DNA from: Saccharicrinis sp965230625
GTDB taxonomy: Bacteria > Bacteroidota > Bacteroidia > Bacteroidales > Marinilabiliaceae
Direction of reading: 5' to 3'
Assembly (NCBI GenBank): GCA_965230625.1
Contig: CBDDLL010000002.1
Coordinates: forward strand, 124,001 to 188,000
Length of the DNA stretch: 64,000 nt
Positions 9,322-17,542 of the stretch are shown here, in pieces (within the stretch, counting starts at the first letter, position 1; each line of letters opens with the position of its first letter). The notes beneath the pieces were generated by a model. The model saw only the letters and a list, made by a program, of their open reading frames with translations. It searched no databases and had not been told where the DNA came from. The position numbers and the translations under genes are program-made.

Positions 9322-10209
9322 TTATTTACATTGCTGCTTAATTAATTTCTCATACAATAATGAATCTATTAACAACCTAGTAAATTTTACTGCTCCTTTT
9401 TCATTAAGGTGTGAGTTTCCAACCCAGTCTAAAGCAGAGCTAAAATTTTTGCCAAATTCGATATTATTAAAATTATATAAAGGAACACTATCCTCTTTTT
9501 CAAATGTTAAATAATATGGACCTATATCACTATTATTTTGGGTTTCTTTAAATCCTGGCATTTCAATAACATATAGCTTTATGTCATTTTCTTTACACAA
9601 TTTAGCAAGTAGTTCAATATACTTAGATGACTGATACTCATCCATATCAAATTTACTATTTGTGTAATTGGTATGATCACCTCTACTTGTTTGAAATCTC
9701 ATTTGTCCATATGATAAGGTTGCGTTACGATGATCACTACTTACTATTTTTTTTATAAATTCTATGGCTAGCCATTTAAACTTTAGTAATGGTAAATCAT
9801 TATAAGTATATATATGTCCTTCCATTGTAAATTCAACAATTGGATGAATAGTTTCATCTACATAATTACTCATTGTGTATGTCCCCAGTCCTAGAATAAT
9901 ACACTCGGGTTTTTTATTATAATTACTCAAATATTCTTGTAGTTGAATATAATTAGTTTTTATTGAACTTCCCGGAATGGCAAGGTTATATGCTTTTGAT
10001 CCTGTTAAACCTAATAATTCAGTATCAAATCCATCACAAGCTAAACTATTTCCTAAAACTAATATTTCGTAATCAGGGTTATCGAACTTTAAAGATTCAA
10101 ACCTTTTAATAAAGCTCATATCCATAAAATATAGTAGAGATAGGTATATTAAGTTTATTACCCCAAACAATATTCCTGTTACTATTATCTTAATTATGAA
10201 TTTTTTCAT
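9322..10209 (-). CDS. AlgJ/DltD-like SGNH-fold membrane-anchored protein (O-acetylation partner, copy 2)
   Basis: 295 residues, N-terminal membrane anchor (about 6-28), then an SGNH-like domain. LGNSLACDG gives nucleophile S55; YNLAIPGSS and CIILGLGTY are the middle blocks; DWVGNSHLNEKGAVKF gives H267, with Asn two residues before it and the nearest Asp at D261. It is clearly paralogous to the protein at 4226: shared features include WLA/GFEFIKKIVS, IEMPGFKETQN and DWVGNSHLNEKGA. It probably hands acetyl from the MBOAT at 7838 to the glycan in the periplasm. About 90 bases separate it from the PglD-like gene upstream. Confidence 0.68.
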   Translation of the reverse strand: MKKFIIKIIVTGILFGVINLIYLSLLYFMDMSFIKRFESLKFDNPDYEILVLGNSLACDGFDTELLGLTGSKAYNLAIPGSSIKTNYIQLQEYLSNYNKKPECIILGLGTYTMSNYVDETIHPIVEFTMEGHIYTYNDLPLLKFKWLAIEFIKKIVSSDHRNATLSYGQMRFQTSRGDHTNYTNSKFDMDEYQSSKYIELLAKLCKENDIKLYVIEMPGFKETQNNSDIGPYYLTFEKEDSVPLYNFNNIEFGKNFSSALDWVGNSHLNEKGAVKFTRLLIDSLLYEKLIKQQCK

Positions 10210-10298
10210 TACGTGTTATGCAATATTTCAATCTTTTAAATAAAGAATGTCTTTTAGTTATATGCCTATTATCTATTTTTATTTTAACTATTCATTTT

Positions 10299-10952
10299 TT
10301 ACTTTTTTGGAACAGCCATAATTTTTTCCTTGAACCTATAGAAAACAACCGACTCGTCTTTAACATTTTGATCTAAAACCATCCCTGCTGCAATCTTGTT
10401 TCTATTTCCTACATGTATATTTGGAATAGTAACACTATTTATTCCAAAAAGGTTTTCATCACCAACCTTTGTATTACCTGAAAAGCAAACATTTGGACTT
10501 ATAAAATTATAATCTCCAAGCTTGGTATCATGCCCAAGACTGCATCGTGAATTTATCAAATTAAATTGCCCTACCGTAACGTTAGGACCAATATTAACAT
10601 GGGGGCCTATTATAGTTCCTGATCCTATAGATGATGATGGAGATATATATGCAGTTGGATGTATTAAATCTGTAAATTTTGCACCTTTATTAATAAAATC
10701 TTCTATAATTGGTCGCCTGTATTTAATATTAGCTATTGCCATTAAGTAGTAACAATCTGTATTAACTTTATGGTCTTTAATACCTCCCAAGTAAGGCCCT
10801 CCTAGTTTATAAGCTTGATAGCTTAAGGGATTATCATCGATAAACCCTATTATTTTTATTGAGCCTTCTCCTAAAGCCATATAGGAGTAATGTATATAAT
10901 CGTTAATTTCAGCCGCATGTCCTCCGGCTCCAATTACAATAATTTCAGTCAT
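10299..10952 (-). CDS. PglD/NeuD-like sugar O/N-acetyltransferase (left-handed beta-helix)
   Basis: 217 residues, the family's usual length. N-terminal Rossmann-like domain with GAGGHAAEI (8-16), typical of PglD/NeuD. Residues from about 105 form hexapeptide repeats (SSSIGSGTIIGPHVNIGPNVTVG) of a left-handed beta-helix. H141 in SLGHDTKLGDY fits the catalytic His of PglD. Family role: acetyl-CoA-dependent N-acetylation of a UDP-4-amino sugar. With the PglE-like enzyme at 6604 this suggests an N-acylated 4-amino-4,6-dideoxy sugar such as diNAc-bacillosamine. Because an ACP, KASIII and ketoreductase lie immediately upstream, the acyl donor could instead be a longer acyl-ACP; the sequence alone does not decide. 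Confidence 0.8.
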   Translation of the reverse strand: MTEIIVIGAGGHAAEINDYIHYSYMALGEGSIKIIGFIDDNPLSYQAYKLGGPYLGGIKDHKVNTDCYYLMAIANIKYRRPIIEDFINKGAKFTDLIHPTAYISPSSSIGSGTIIGPHVNIGPNVTVGQFNLINSRCSLGHDTKLGDYNFISPNVCFSGNTKVGDENLFGINSVTIPNIHVGNRNKIAAGMVLDQNVKDESVVFYRFKEKIMAVPKK

Positions 10953-11066
10953 AATTTATATAACCAGTTTTTATTTTAATTAAGTATACGAAATGAAAAT
11001 GATTAAAACTTATTGAGAGTTTCATCTGGTAAATAAAAATAATTTAAACCCGATGAAAATAATTAT

Positions 11067-11834
11067 TTAAACGGCAAGATATCCACCATCAACAGCTATA
11101 TTTGTGCCAGTAATCCAACTTGATGCATCAGACATTAGAAAAGCACATGTGTTAGCAACATCTTCTGGTTTACCTAAACCAAGTGGATGCTGACTAGTAA
11201 CTTTAGCTAATGCTTCTTCATTTCTAGAATAGATAGCAGATTTTGACATAGGGGTTTGAACAACTCCTGGAGATACTGAATTAACCCTTATTCTTCTTGG
11301 AGCGAGTTCAATTGCCATTGATTTAGTTACTGATACCAAAGCTCCTTTTGTCATTGAATATAATGTTTTCCCTTTTGTTCCAACAACTCCCATTACTGAA
11401 CTCATAAAAACAACACTTCCTCCTTCTTTAGAAAAATTTGAAGTACTTACTACATGTTTAGTAAGATTTATTCCTCCTATAACATTTGATTTAAAAAACT
11501 CATCCATTTTAGATGGAGAAACCGCATTAAATGGTAAGGTAGTTGATATTCCTGCACAGTTTATGAGTCCATTAATCATACCTTCATTACCTGAAATTTC
11601 TTTAATAAAGGCCGAAACTTTATCATATTCTCCTAAATCAAATGCAAATATTTTATGCAATTGTTGATTCTCTAATGATTTTAAAGTATCCTCAAGTCTT
11701 TGAATATTTCTACCCAATAACATTACTTTGCCCCCTAACTGGCTAAGGGTAATAGCACATTGTCGTCCTATTCCTGAAGAAGCACCCGTTACAACAATTA
11801 CCTTATTATTTAAAGTAAATGGATTATTTCTCAT
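11067..11834 (-). CDS. SDR ketoreductase, FabG-like
   Basis: 255-residue classical short-chain dehydrogenase. NAD(P) motif TGASSGIG (16-23), NCAG near 92-95, catalytic N117, S146 and YSMTK with Y159 and K163, and C-terminal WITGTNIAVDGGY as in FabG. It follows KASIII and ACP in the same direction, so the natural reading is a 3-oxoacyl-ACP reductase dedicated to this gene set. That would turn the KASIII product into a 3-hydroxyacyl-ACP. Alternatively it could be a sugar or alcohol dehydrogenase; the FabG-like C-terminus makes this less likely. Confidence 0.82.
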   Translation of the reverse strand: MRNNPFTLNNKVIVVTGASSGIGRQCAITLSQLGGKVMLLGRNIQRLEDTLKSLENQQLHKIFAFDLGEYDKVSAFIKEISGNEGMINGLINCAGISTTLPFNAVSPSKMDEFFKSNVIGGINLTKHVVSTSNFSKEGGSVVFMSSVMGVVGTKGKTLYSMTKGALVSVTKSMAIELAPRRIRVNSVSPGVVQTPMSKSAIYSRNEEALAKVTSQHPLGLGKPEDVANTCAFLMSDASSWITGTNIAVDGGYLAV

Positions 11835-11901
11835 AGCTAAGATCTCTCTTTTCTCCTTGACTCCCCAAAAGAGAGTCTAATTAATTCTTATTACAATAAA
11901 A

Positions 11902-12960
11902 CTAAACTTCTATAACATCTCCAACATAACAATTATCAACATCAATTATAGCAGTCCCCCAAGATAAACCAACACCAAAACCACTTAACATTAACCTGGT
12001 GCGATTATTTAATTTATCTTTTAGTTCAGAAACAATAGTGATTGGTATCGAAACAGAAGAAGTATTACCATATTTTTCAATGGTTGAAGGTATCTTATCT
12101 GTTGGTAGTTTAAGTTTTTTAGCTATAAAACCATTAATATAACTATTAGCCTGATGAAAAATAAAATGATCAACTGTCTCTAAATCAACATCGGCATACT
12201 GATATAATTTTTTAAAATCTCGAGGTATTTCGCGAAGAACAAAGTTAAAAACATCAGCTCCATTCATAAATCCTTGCTCCTCTGATCTCATATTACCGTA
12301 CTCATCAACTACCTTTTCTTCTAATGTTTCTGCCGAACTCATCTTTCGATAGCCTCCTGCTGGGATCTTAATTAAAGATTCTCTTTCTCCATCTGAGTTT
12401 AAAGAAAACCAACTTTGTCCAAATTTTTCATCTTGTTCAATTAATGCTGCAACACCAGCATCTCCAAAAAGGAAACTGGTTTTTCTATCTTTTTTTGAAT
12501 AAACCTTGGATCTGGTTTCTCCATCTAGTATCAATGCTTTTTTTACAACACCAGAACTAATCATTGAATATGCTACAGATAAACCGTATAAAAAAGCAGA
12601 ACAACCTAAACTAACATCAAATGCTATAGTAGATCTTGATAATTTTAACCTATCCTGTAAAATTATAGATGTTGCCGGCATCCTATAGTCTGGAGTTTGT
12701 GAGATAAAAATTAGCAGGCCAATTTCTTCTCTATCAATACCCATTCCGTTAATTAAATCTTCCGCTGCTGCATAACACAAATCTGATGAACAAGTGTCTC
12801 CATTTACAAATCTACGCTCTTTAACCCCAATTTTATCAACAATTTCCTTTATCTCTTCCTTTGAAAAATACTCGTCGTAATTGTAGTTATTTATTACATT
12901 GCTTGGAACTGCAGCTGATATACCCGCAATTCCAACATTCTTAAATGTAAACAAGCCCAT
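11902..12960 (-). CDS. 3-oxoacyl-ACP synthase III (KASIII/FabH-like)
   Basis: 352 residues, slightly longer than housekeeping FabH. The complete KASIII triad is visible: C120 in VSLGCSAFLYG, H269 in FHQAN, and N299 in KYGNTSSVS. C-terminal LSGFGVGLSWG is typical. The start MGLFTFKNVGIAGI lies 7 bases after the ACP stop, so ACP and KASIII are translationally close. In this context (polysaccharide operon, own ACP, own reductase) it probably extends a short acyl-CoA by malonyl-ACP to a C4-C6 3-oxoacyl group used to decorate an amino sugar, rather than feeding membrane lipids. That role is inference. Confidence 0.88.
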   Translation of the reverse strand: MGLFTFKNVGIAGISAAVPSNVINNYNYDEYFSKEEIKEIVDKIGVKERRFVNGDTCSSDLCYAAAEDLINGMGIDREEIGLLIFISQTPDYRMPATSIILQDRLKLSRSTIAFDVSLGCSAFLYGLSVAYSMISSGVVKKALILDGETRSKVYSKKDRKTSFLFGDAGVAALIEQDEKFGQSWFSLNSDGERESLIKIPAGGYRKMSSAETLEEKVVDEYGNMRSEEQGFMNGADVFNFVLREIPRDFKKLYQYADVDLETVDHFIFHQANSYINGFIAKKLKLPTDKIPSTIEKYGNTSSVSIPITIVSELKDKLNNRTRLMLSGFGVGLSWGTAIIDVDNCYVGDVIEV

Positions 12961-12967
12961 AGAATGA

Positions 12968-13192
12968 TTAATTTTTAGTAGATACCCTTTTAAAAAGATC
13001 TTCTACTGTTTTATAGGTGTTGTATTCTTCCATTTCTAATTCTACACCAAAATCTGAATCAAGCATTGCTAATACAGATAATTCTGAAAGCGAATCATAA
13101 CTTTCATAATCTCTAAAACTGTCTTGAAAATCTACTTCATTCGCTTCTATTTCCAACGCTTCTGCCAAAGCTTCAATAAATTTATCTTTCAT
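12968..13192 (-). CDS. Acyl carrier protein, discrete
   Basis: 74 residues, acidic, single ACP domain. The phosphopantetheine serine is S34 in YDSLSELSVLAML, matching the DSL motif, and the C-terminal part (MEEYNTYKTVEDLF) is helix IV-like. It is the first gene of an ACP-KASIII-SDR trio. Its start ATG overlaps the end of an open frame at 13182-13319 by 11 bases. Location in a polysaccharide operon argues for a dedicated carrier for a sugar acyl group. It will need a phosphopantetheinyl transferase encoded elsewhere. Confidence 0.88.
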   Translation of the reverse strand: MKDKFIEALAEALEIEANEVDFQDSFRDYESYDSLSELSVLAMLDSDFGVELEMEEYNTYKTVEDLFKRVSTKN

Positions 13193-13319
13193 ATATCATT
13201 TTTTTTAAATTGCTAATAGCTATTGGCTTCTCTCCAATATTTACTTCAATATCTAATTTAACAATTTTTCGGCTGTTTCCTTGGTAATTTTGAAAAGGTA
13301 ATCTTTTTTTTACACCAAT
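13182..13319 (-). pseudogene. 45-codon open frame without a standard start, possible gene remnant
   Basis: Directly after the tandem stop codons of the PIG-L gene, the same frame stays open for 45 codons, from ATT at 13319 to TAA at 13182. It reads IGVKKRLPFQNYQGNSRKIV and continues LDIEVNIGEKPIAIS, ending MIYER. Composition and periodic hydrophobic residues look like a real beta-rich protein, but there is no ATG, GTG or TTG before Met41. It overlaps the ACP start by 11 bases. It may be the 3' remnant of a deleted gene or use a rare ATT start. I do not recognise a family. Confidence 0.3.
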
Positions 13320-13322
13320 TTA

Positions 13323-13991
13323 TTATTCTATTATACGAATCACCATAAAGGCTTCTGCATAATGAGTACCTATTGTACAACCTCTAAATTTCGCTAACGA
13401 TTGTATAGCCTCTAAAGACCTAGAATTTGGAAAATCTCTTAGTTGGCTTTTAAATTTTGTCATCGCATCCAACTTAAAAGAGATACTATCTGTAATATCC
13501 ACAAAATGATTTGGTATAAACGCATCTGATTCGAAAGGTGCTGCCCACTCTGTTTCTGATAAAGTTTCATATGCACTAATGCGTTTTACTGTATTACCTT
13601 GAGTTGGTCGTGCAGCTACAAGTCCGGCATAAAAAATTGCTTGATGATCATGATGAATGTCTCCCCTATGTGGTAAAAATAATTCTTCAATTTCCAAGTT
13701 CTTAATAACTTTTGAAATTTCGGTTGACATATCAGCTTTTGAAACCATATCTAAGTCAGGAGCTGGAAAATCTAAAAAGAGAGTATCTTCTACACCTAAA
13801 ATTTTATGAGCTTCTCTTGCCTCATTGCGAACATTTAATACTCTGTCTTCGCTATAACGTTTTGCAGATCCTCTTGTTGCAACAAGAACAAATACACGAT
13901 GACCTAATGTTGTATATTTTTTAATCAATCCACCACATCCGAGTACTTCATCATCTGGATGCGGTGCAACTACCAAAACATTTTTTCCCAT
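13323..13991 (-). CDS. PIG-L/LmbE-type deacetylase
   Basis: 222 residues, typical for the family. Zinc/catalytic motif PHPDDE at 10-15 (H11, D13, D14) and second motif IHHDHQ (H113, H116). Family knowledge: Zn-dependent N-deacetylases acting on GlcNAc-type groups (GlcNAc-PI, mycothiol and bacillithiol precursors, antibiotic sugars). In this operon it may remove an N-acetyl group so that the acyl group made by the following ACP-KASIII-SDR genes can be attached; that link is inference. It ends in tandem TAA stops. Confidence 0.85.
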   Translation of the reverse strand: MGKNVLVVAPHPDDEVLGCGGLIKKYTTLGHRVFVLVATRGSAKRYSEDRVLNVRNEAREAHKILGVEDTLFLDFPAPDLDMVSKADMSTEISKVIKNLEIEELFLPHRGDIHHDHQAIFYAGLVAARPTQGNTVKRISAYETLSETEWAAPFESDAFIPNHFVDITDSISFKLDAMTKFKSQLRDFPNSRSLEAIQSLAKFRGCTIGTHYAEAFMVIRIIE

Positions 13992-14004
13992 GAAAAATTG
14001 ACAA

Positions 14005-15192
14005 TTAATTAGAATTTTTTCCTTTTAAAATATTATATAATTTCTGAGCTATTGGATTATTTTCAAACTTACGTAACCACCAAACAAACATATATCGTTT
14101 TTTTCTGATAGCATAAGTACAACAATCATATACTTTAATCTCTCCTCCAAAACCAGTTTTGTATAGATAAACTCCGTATAGACCATCCGTTTTCTCTGGC
14201 TTATTCACCTGTATTCCAACGAGATCATATTCCTCATATCCCTTTTGTTTGGCATATTTCATCATCTCATACTCTAATAAAGAAGATCCATCAGTTTCTC
14301 TATTTAGTTTATTATCTGATGCCCCTAAATAAGCATGCATCATTTTTTTATGCGAAACCATGATATTACCTGCAACAGGCTTTCCTTCGTGATATGCCAT
14401 TGCTATATAAGAATCTTTTGATGCAGTTAAGATTGATTTCAAATATGACTCAGATTTATAGTAAATACTGCTATAATATGCACTTTTATGCTCAAATAAC
14501 TTTTTTTGTAAATGGCAATAATCCGGAATCAAAGAGAATGCATCTTCCCCCTCTAATATTTTTACTTCTACACCTAATTTTGTAGCCTTGCGTACCGAAT
14601 AACGTCTTGTCTTTTTAAACGCAGCATACATTTTATCCTCGTCTAAAGTAAGATCATTAATAATGGTTGCACATTTTTCTGAAGAATTAAATAACTCTTT
14701 AAATAATAGCCCATCAAGCGAGGTAGATTTAGTTGAGACAAACATAACAACTGCATTTTCCTTCTTCAGATGTTTAACTAAGTATTCAAATACAGTTTTC
14801 TTTAAATGATGTATATCTTCTTTTTTAAAACATTCATCTACTAATACTGATGAATCTAACCACGAAAATTTAAAGTACTTACCTATAACAGGTATTACTG
14901 ACAAAATTCTAAAAGGTACTCCTGCAATTAATTTTCCTTTTTCATCTTTGGCAAGTAAAAAGTACGAACCTTCATAAGTTTTCCACCACTGAGTTGTACA
15001 AAAGTATGTAGTCTCTGATGATTTATTTAAGAGTTCATCCCATTCTGACTCATTAATATCCTTGCTGGGAAGTATACTGAATTTAATATTCTCCTTTACA
15101 AATGTTTCATTATTATTAGAAACCAAGTTTTCATTCTCCATCGAATTCACTCCTTGCACTTTGTTTTCTACAACAACCTTTTCTTCTTTCAT
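14005..15192 (-). CDS. FemAB/BioF2-like GNAT acyltransferase with hydrophilic N-terminal tail
   Basis: 395 residues. Residues 1-35 are a polar, acidic tail. From about 36 a double-GNAT FemAB-like fold begins: SEWDELLNKS, FCTTQWWKTYEG, then AFKKTRRYSVRKATKLGVEV near 190-210 (typical of FemAB-like proteins). C-terminal half: MAYHEGKPVAGNIMVSHKKMMHAYLGAS and SLLEYEMMKYAKQKGYEEYDLVG. Family role: peptidyl or acyl transfer to an amino group from aminoacyl-tRNA or acyl-CoA. It neighbours a divergent PLP enzyme and a WbqC protein, so aminosugar N-acylation is plausible. A later start at Met18 is possible. Confidence 0.72.
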   Translation of the reverse strand: MKEEKVVVENKVQGVNSMENENLVSNNNETFVKENIKFSILPSKDINESEWDELLNKSSETTYFCTTQWWKTYEGSYFLLAKDEKGKLIAGVPFRILSVIPVIGKYFKFSWLDSSVLVDECFKKEDIHHLKKTVFEYLVKHLKKENAVVMFVSTKSTSLDGLLFKELFNSSEKCATIINDLTLDEDKMYAAFKKTRRYSVRKATKLGVEVKILEGEDAFSLIPDYCHLQKKLFEHKSAYYSSIYYKSESYLKSILTASKDSYIAMAYHEGKPVAGNIMVSHKKMMHAYLGASDNKLNRETDGSSLLEYEMMKYAKQKGYEEYDLVGIQVNKPEKTDGLYGVYLYKTGFGGEIKVYDCCTYAIRKKRYMFVWWLRKFENNPIAQKLYNILKGKNSN

Positions 15193-15252
15193 AGATAATT
15201 AAGTTATGTTTAATTTTTTACCAATACCTTTGGTATAAATTATAATATGGGT

Positions 15253-16230
15253 TTAAGTAAGTTTTAAAATTTCCTTTACATAATCCGAAAGACACGTAAT
15301 CTCATACCTTCCATATCTTTGATCTATCGGTAGAGGAATCATATATTTCGACATCCAAGCTTCAAAAGAATCTGATGGTACTTCTTCCAAGACTTTATTC
15401 CATAAACGACCAACATATACCTTTTTGTCTCTGAGGTGCTTATCAAGCTCCCTATTTTTAATAACTAAAGGATATACCATTGGTACACATGTTTTGTCAA
15501 AATTTTTAAGTGGGTCAAATAAATTATATTTACTAAATTTTAAATGGGCAAACTTAAAGTTCTCCACTCTTTTCTTCATTATTTTTTCATAATTAATATG
15601 TTTCAACAATGTTTTAGTAAGACCCGACATTTTCATTGGCTCAGAATTATCTATTCTTCCCTCATTTATCATTCTCTCTGAATACGTTGCATTTGTTCCA
15701 TATTCTATCGTTTTAAATAAGAATGAAGATGTTGAGGATGAATAATCTTGCTTATAATTATCTGTTCCTTTTGAAGCATAATGTCCCATTACATAACATC
15801 CATCCGGAACTCCAAAGAATTTACGAGGAGAATAAACATTATAACATTCTGAGATAGGTTCTGCAAAAAAAGCAGCCGAATTATCGATAATAACATTTTG
15901 GAATTTGTTAACAATAGACTGCATTTTATCCTGAGATAAGATACCAAAATAATTTACTATAATAACTGCATGATCTTTTTCTTGCTTAATACCAATGGGT
16001 TCCATATTATCATTTATTCGGTACCACTTTGTATCAATATTTAAATCATTTAAATACTTTTTTACCGAAGGACAAAGATAATTAGGTAAGTAAACTGAAT
16101 GGCAGTTGTATAGTTTGCAGGCATGATAAATACCTGCTCTTGCCGAATTTAAACGAGCTATACCTAAATCACTATCGTAGTACTCTCCAGTCCCCTCAAG
16201 ATCTAATCCAATAAAACTACCTATTTCCAT
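15253..16230 (-). CDS. Divergent DegT-like PLP-dependent enzyme
   Basis: 325 residues, shorter than ordinary DegT aminotransferases (about 370-400). LNSARAGIYHACKL corresponds to the phosphate-binding region, YLPNYLCPSV to a conserved loop, IIDNSAAFF supplies the ring-N Asp D116, and YSPRKFFGVPDGCYV supplies the PLP lysine K137. The pattern is that of a DegT fold with strong divergence. Genes of this kind occur in surface-glycan clusters but I do not know a tested substrate. It ends 61 bases before the FemAB-like gene and starts just after the WbqC-like gene, forming a three-gene set. Confidence 0.65.
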   Translation of the reverse strand: MEIGSFIGLDLEGTGEYYDSDLGIARLNSARAGIYHACKLYNCHSVYLPNYLCPSVKKYLNDLNIDTKWYRINDNMEPIGIKQEKDHAVIIVNYFGILSQDKMQSIVNKFQNVIIDNSAAFFAEPISECYNVYSPRKFFGVPDGCYVMGHYASKGTDNYKQDYSSSTSSFLFKTIEYGTNATYSERMINEGRIDNSEPMKMSGLTKTLLKHINYEKIMKKRVENFKFAHLKFSKYNLFDPLKNFDKTCVPMVYPLVIKNRELDKHLRDKKVYVGRLWNKVLEEVPSDSFEAWMSKYMIPLPIDQRYGRYEITCLSDYVKEILKLT

Positions 16231-16232
16231 CT

Positions 16233-16925
16233 TTAAGCTTCTTTTTGCTCTTTTAAAACATCACTAAAGTCATATCCGCAATTCATAAAATAATCAAGAG
16301 CCGTAACATTTGACTGGAATTCTTTCCATAACTGAGAATACTCAATTGGACTAAAAACCGAATACCTTAATTCAATTCCACAGCTTTCAAAATCTTCATT
16401 TTTTTGATATGCTTTTGCTCCTGTACCTGAGTAATAAACTGTTCCTTCCAGTGTTTTGCAAATACCAATTATTTTATCCGTTTTATTGGCATCGATTTCA
16501 AGTTCCGAAGAGCGCACAAATTGAGTATTAAAACCTAATTTATCAGAATAGTATTTTATAAAAGCTGCATTCAATTCTACAATATCTGCGTATTCTCCTG
16601 ATAGTATATTTTGATAATCTTCGAACACCTCTTTGAAAAAAGGTGCTTTTTTATAGTTCATAGTAATCGTGTCCAAATGCTTTTTTTTCCAATTCATCTC
16701 ATCCTTGGTTGTTACATCTTTTATTTGATCGCCAAACTTTTGATTTACCGGATATTTAAGTCGTAAAGATCCATTAGACGTTTTTATATACGTATAATTA
16801 TGCATCCCTTTATTAGAATACTGTACATCATCAAGTAATACAAAAATATCCGACTGATATATCTTATAGAAATAACCTAACCAAGGCAAGTAATTGGGTT
16901 GATGAATGGCAATAATTTTCTCCAT
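16233..16925 (-). CDS. WbqC-like family protein
   Basis: 230 residues. The N-terminus IAIHQPNYLPWLGYFYKI followed by DIFVLLDDVQYSNKGMHNYTYIK is diagnostic of the WbqC-like family. The family is found in O-antigen and natural-product gene clusters; its biochemical role is not established, although conserved H, D and N residues suggest catalysis on an amino sugar or amino acid. Only two bases separate its stop from the next start at 16230, which supports co-expression with the divergent PLP enzyme. Confidence 0.85.
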   Translation of the reverse strand: MEKIIAIHQPNYLPWLGYFYKIYQSDIFVLLDDVQYSNKGMHNYTYIKTSNGSLRLKYPVNQKFGDQIKDVTTKDEMNWKKKHLDTITMNYKKAPFFKEVFEDYQNILSGEYADIVELNAAFIKYYSDKLGFNTQFVRSSELEIDANKTDKIIGICKTLEGTVYYSGTGAKAYQKNEDFESCGIELRYSVFSPIEYSQLWKEFQSNVTALDYFMNCGYDFSDVLKEQKEA

Positions 16926-16948
16926 TATTCTAGTTTTTGGTAGATTTA

Positions 16949-17542
16949 TTATTCTTTTCTGTAAATATTATCATGCTTAAAAAATGACATAAATGAAGCA
17001 AGAAACAATTTCATATCATATATAAATGAATAGTTCTCAACATATTCCACATCTATGGGTATATTAATATCCCAGTCATGAATCTCTCGACACCTTACTT
17101 GGGCTAAACCACTAATTCCTGGCTTTACTTGAAATCTTTGTACTTCAAAACTATTATATTCACCATACTTTTTAGGAAAATACGGTACTGGAGGTCTTGG
17201 TCCAATAAAACTCATTTCCCCTTTAAGAATATTAAATACCTGAGGTAACTCATCAATACTTGTTTTTCTGATAAATGCACCTACCTTAGTTATCCTTGGG
17301 TCATTTTCGTAAACTTTATTTGATTTTTTAATATGACTTTGATCCGTAACCATGGAACGAAATTTAAAAACTGTAAATTCTCTTCCATTTAAACCTAATC
17401 TCTTTTGCTTAAAAACTGCTGAACCCTTAGAATCTAACTTAATAGCAAAATATACAACAATAAATATTGGCATAAGTATTATTATTGCAATAAGTGCAAG
17501 AATAAAATCTATAACAGATTTTAAAAATTTTTTATACAACAT
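16949..17542 (-). CDS. PglC-like phosphoglycosyl transferase (initiating sugar transferase)
   Basis: 197 residues, the size of small monotopic PglC enzymes. One N-terminal hydrophobic re-entrant segment (about 12-33), then the bacterial sugar transferase domain: FKQKRLGLNGREFTVFKFRSM, NDPRITKVGAFIRKTSIDELPQ with the catalytic D-E pair, and GEMSFIGPRPP. It transfers a phosphosugar from UDP-sugar to undecaprenyl phosphate and so starts the repeat unit. The PglE/PglD-like enzymes suggest UDP-diNAc-bacillosamine or a related 4-acylamino sugar as substrate. Its start overlaps the upstream glycosyltransferase by 11 bases. Confidence 0.9.
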   Translation of the reverse strand: MLYKKFLKSVIDFILALIAIIILMPIFIVVYFAIKLDSKGSAVFKQKRLGLNGREFTVFKFRSMVTDQSHIKKSNKVYENDPRITKVGAFIRKTSIDELPQVFNILKGEMSFIGPRPPVPYFPKKYGEYNSFEVQRFQVKPGISGLAQVRCREIHDWDINIPIDVEYVENYSFIYDMKLFLASFMSFFKHDNIYRKE

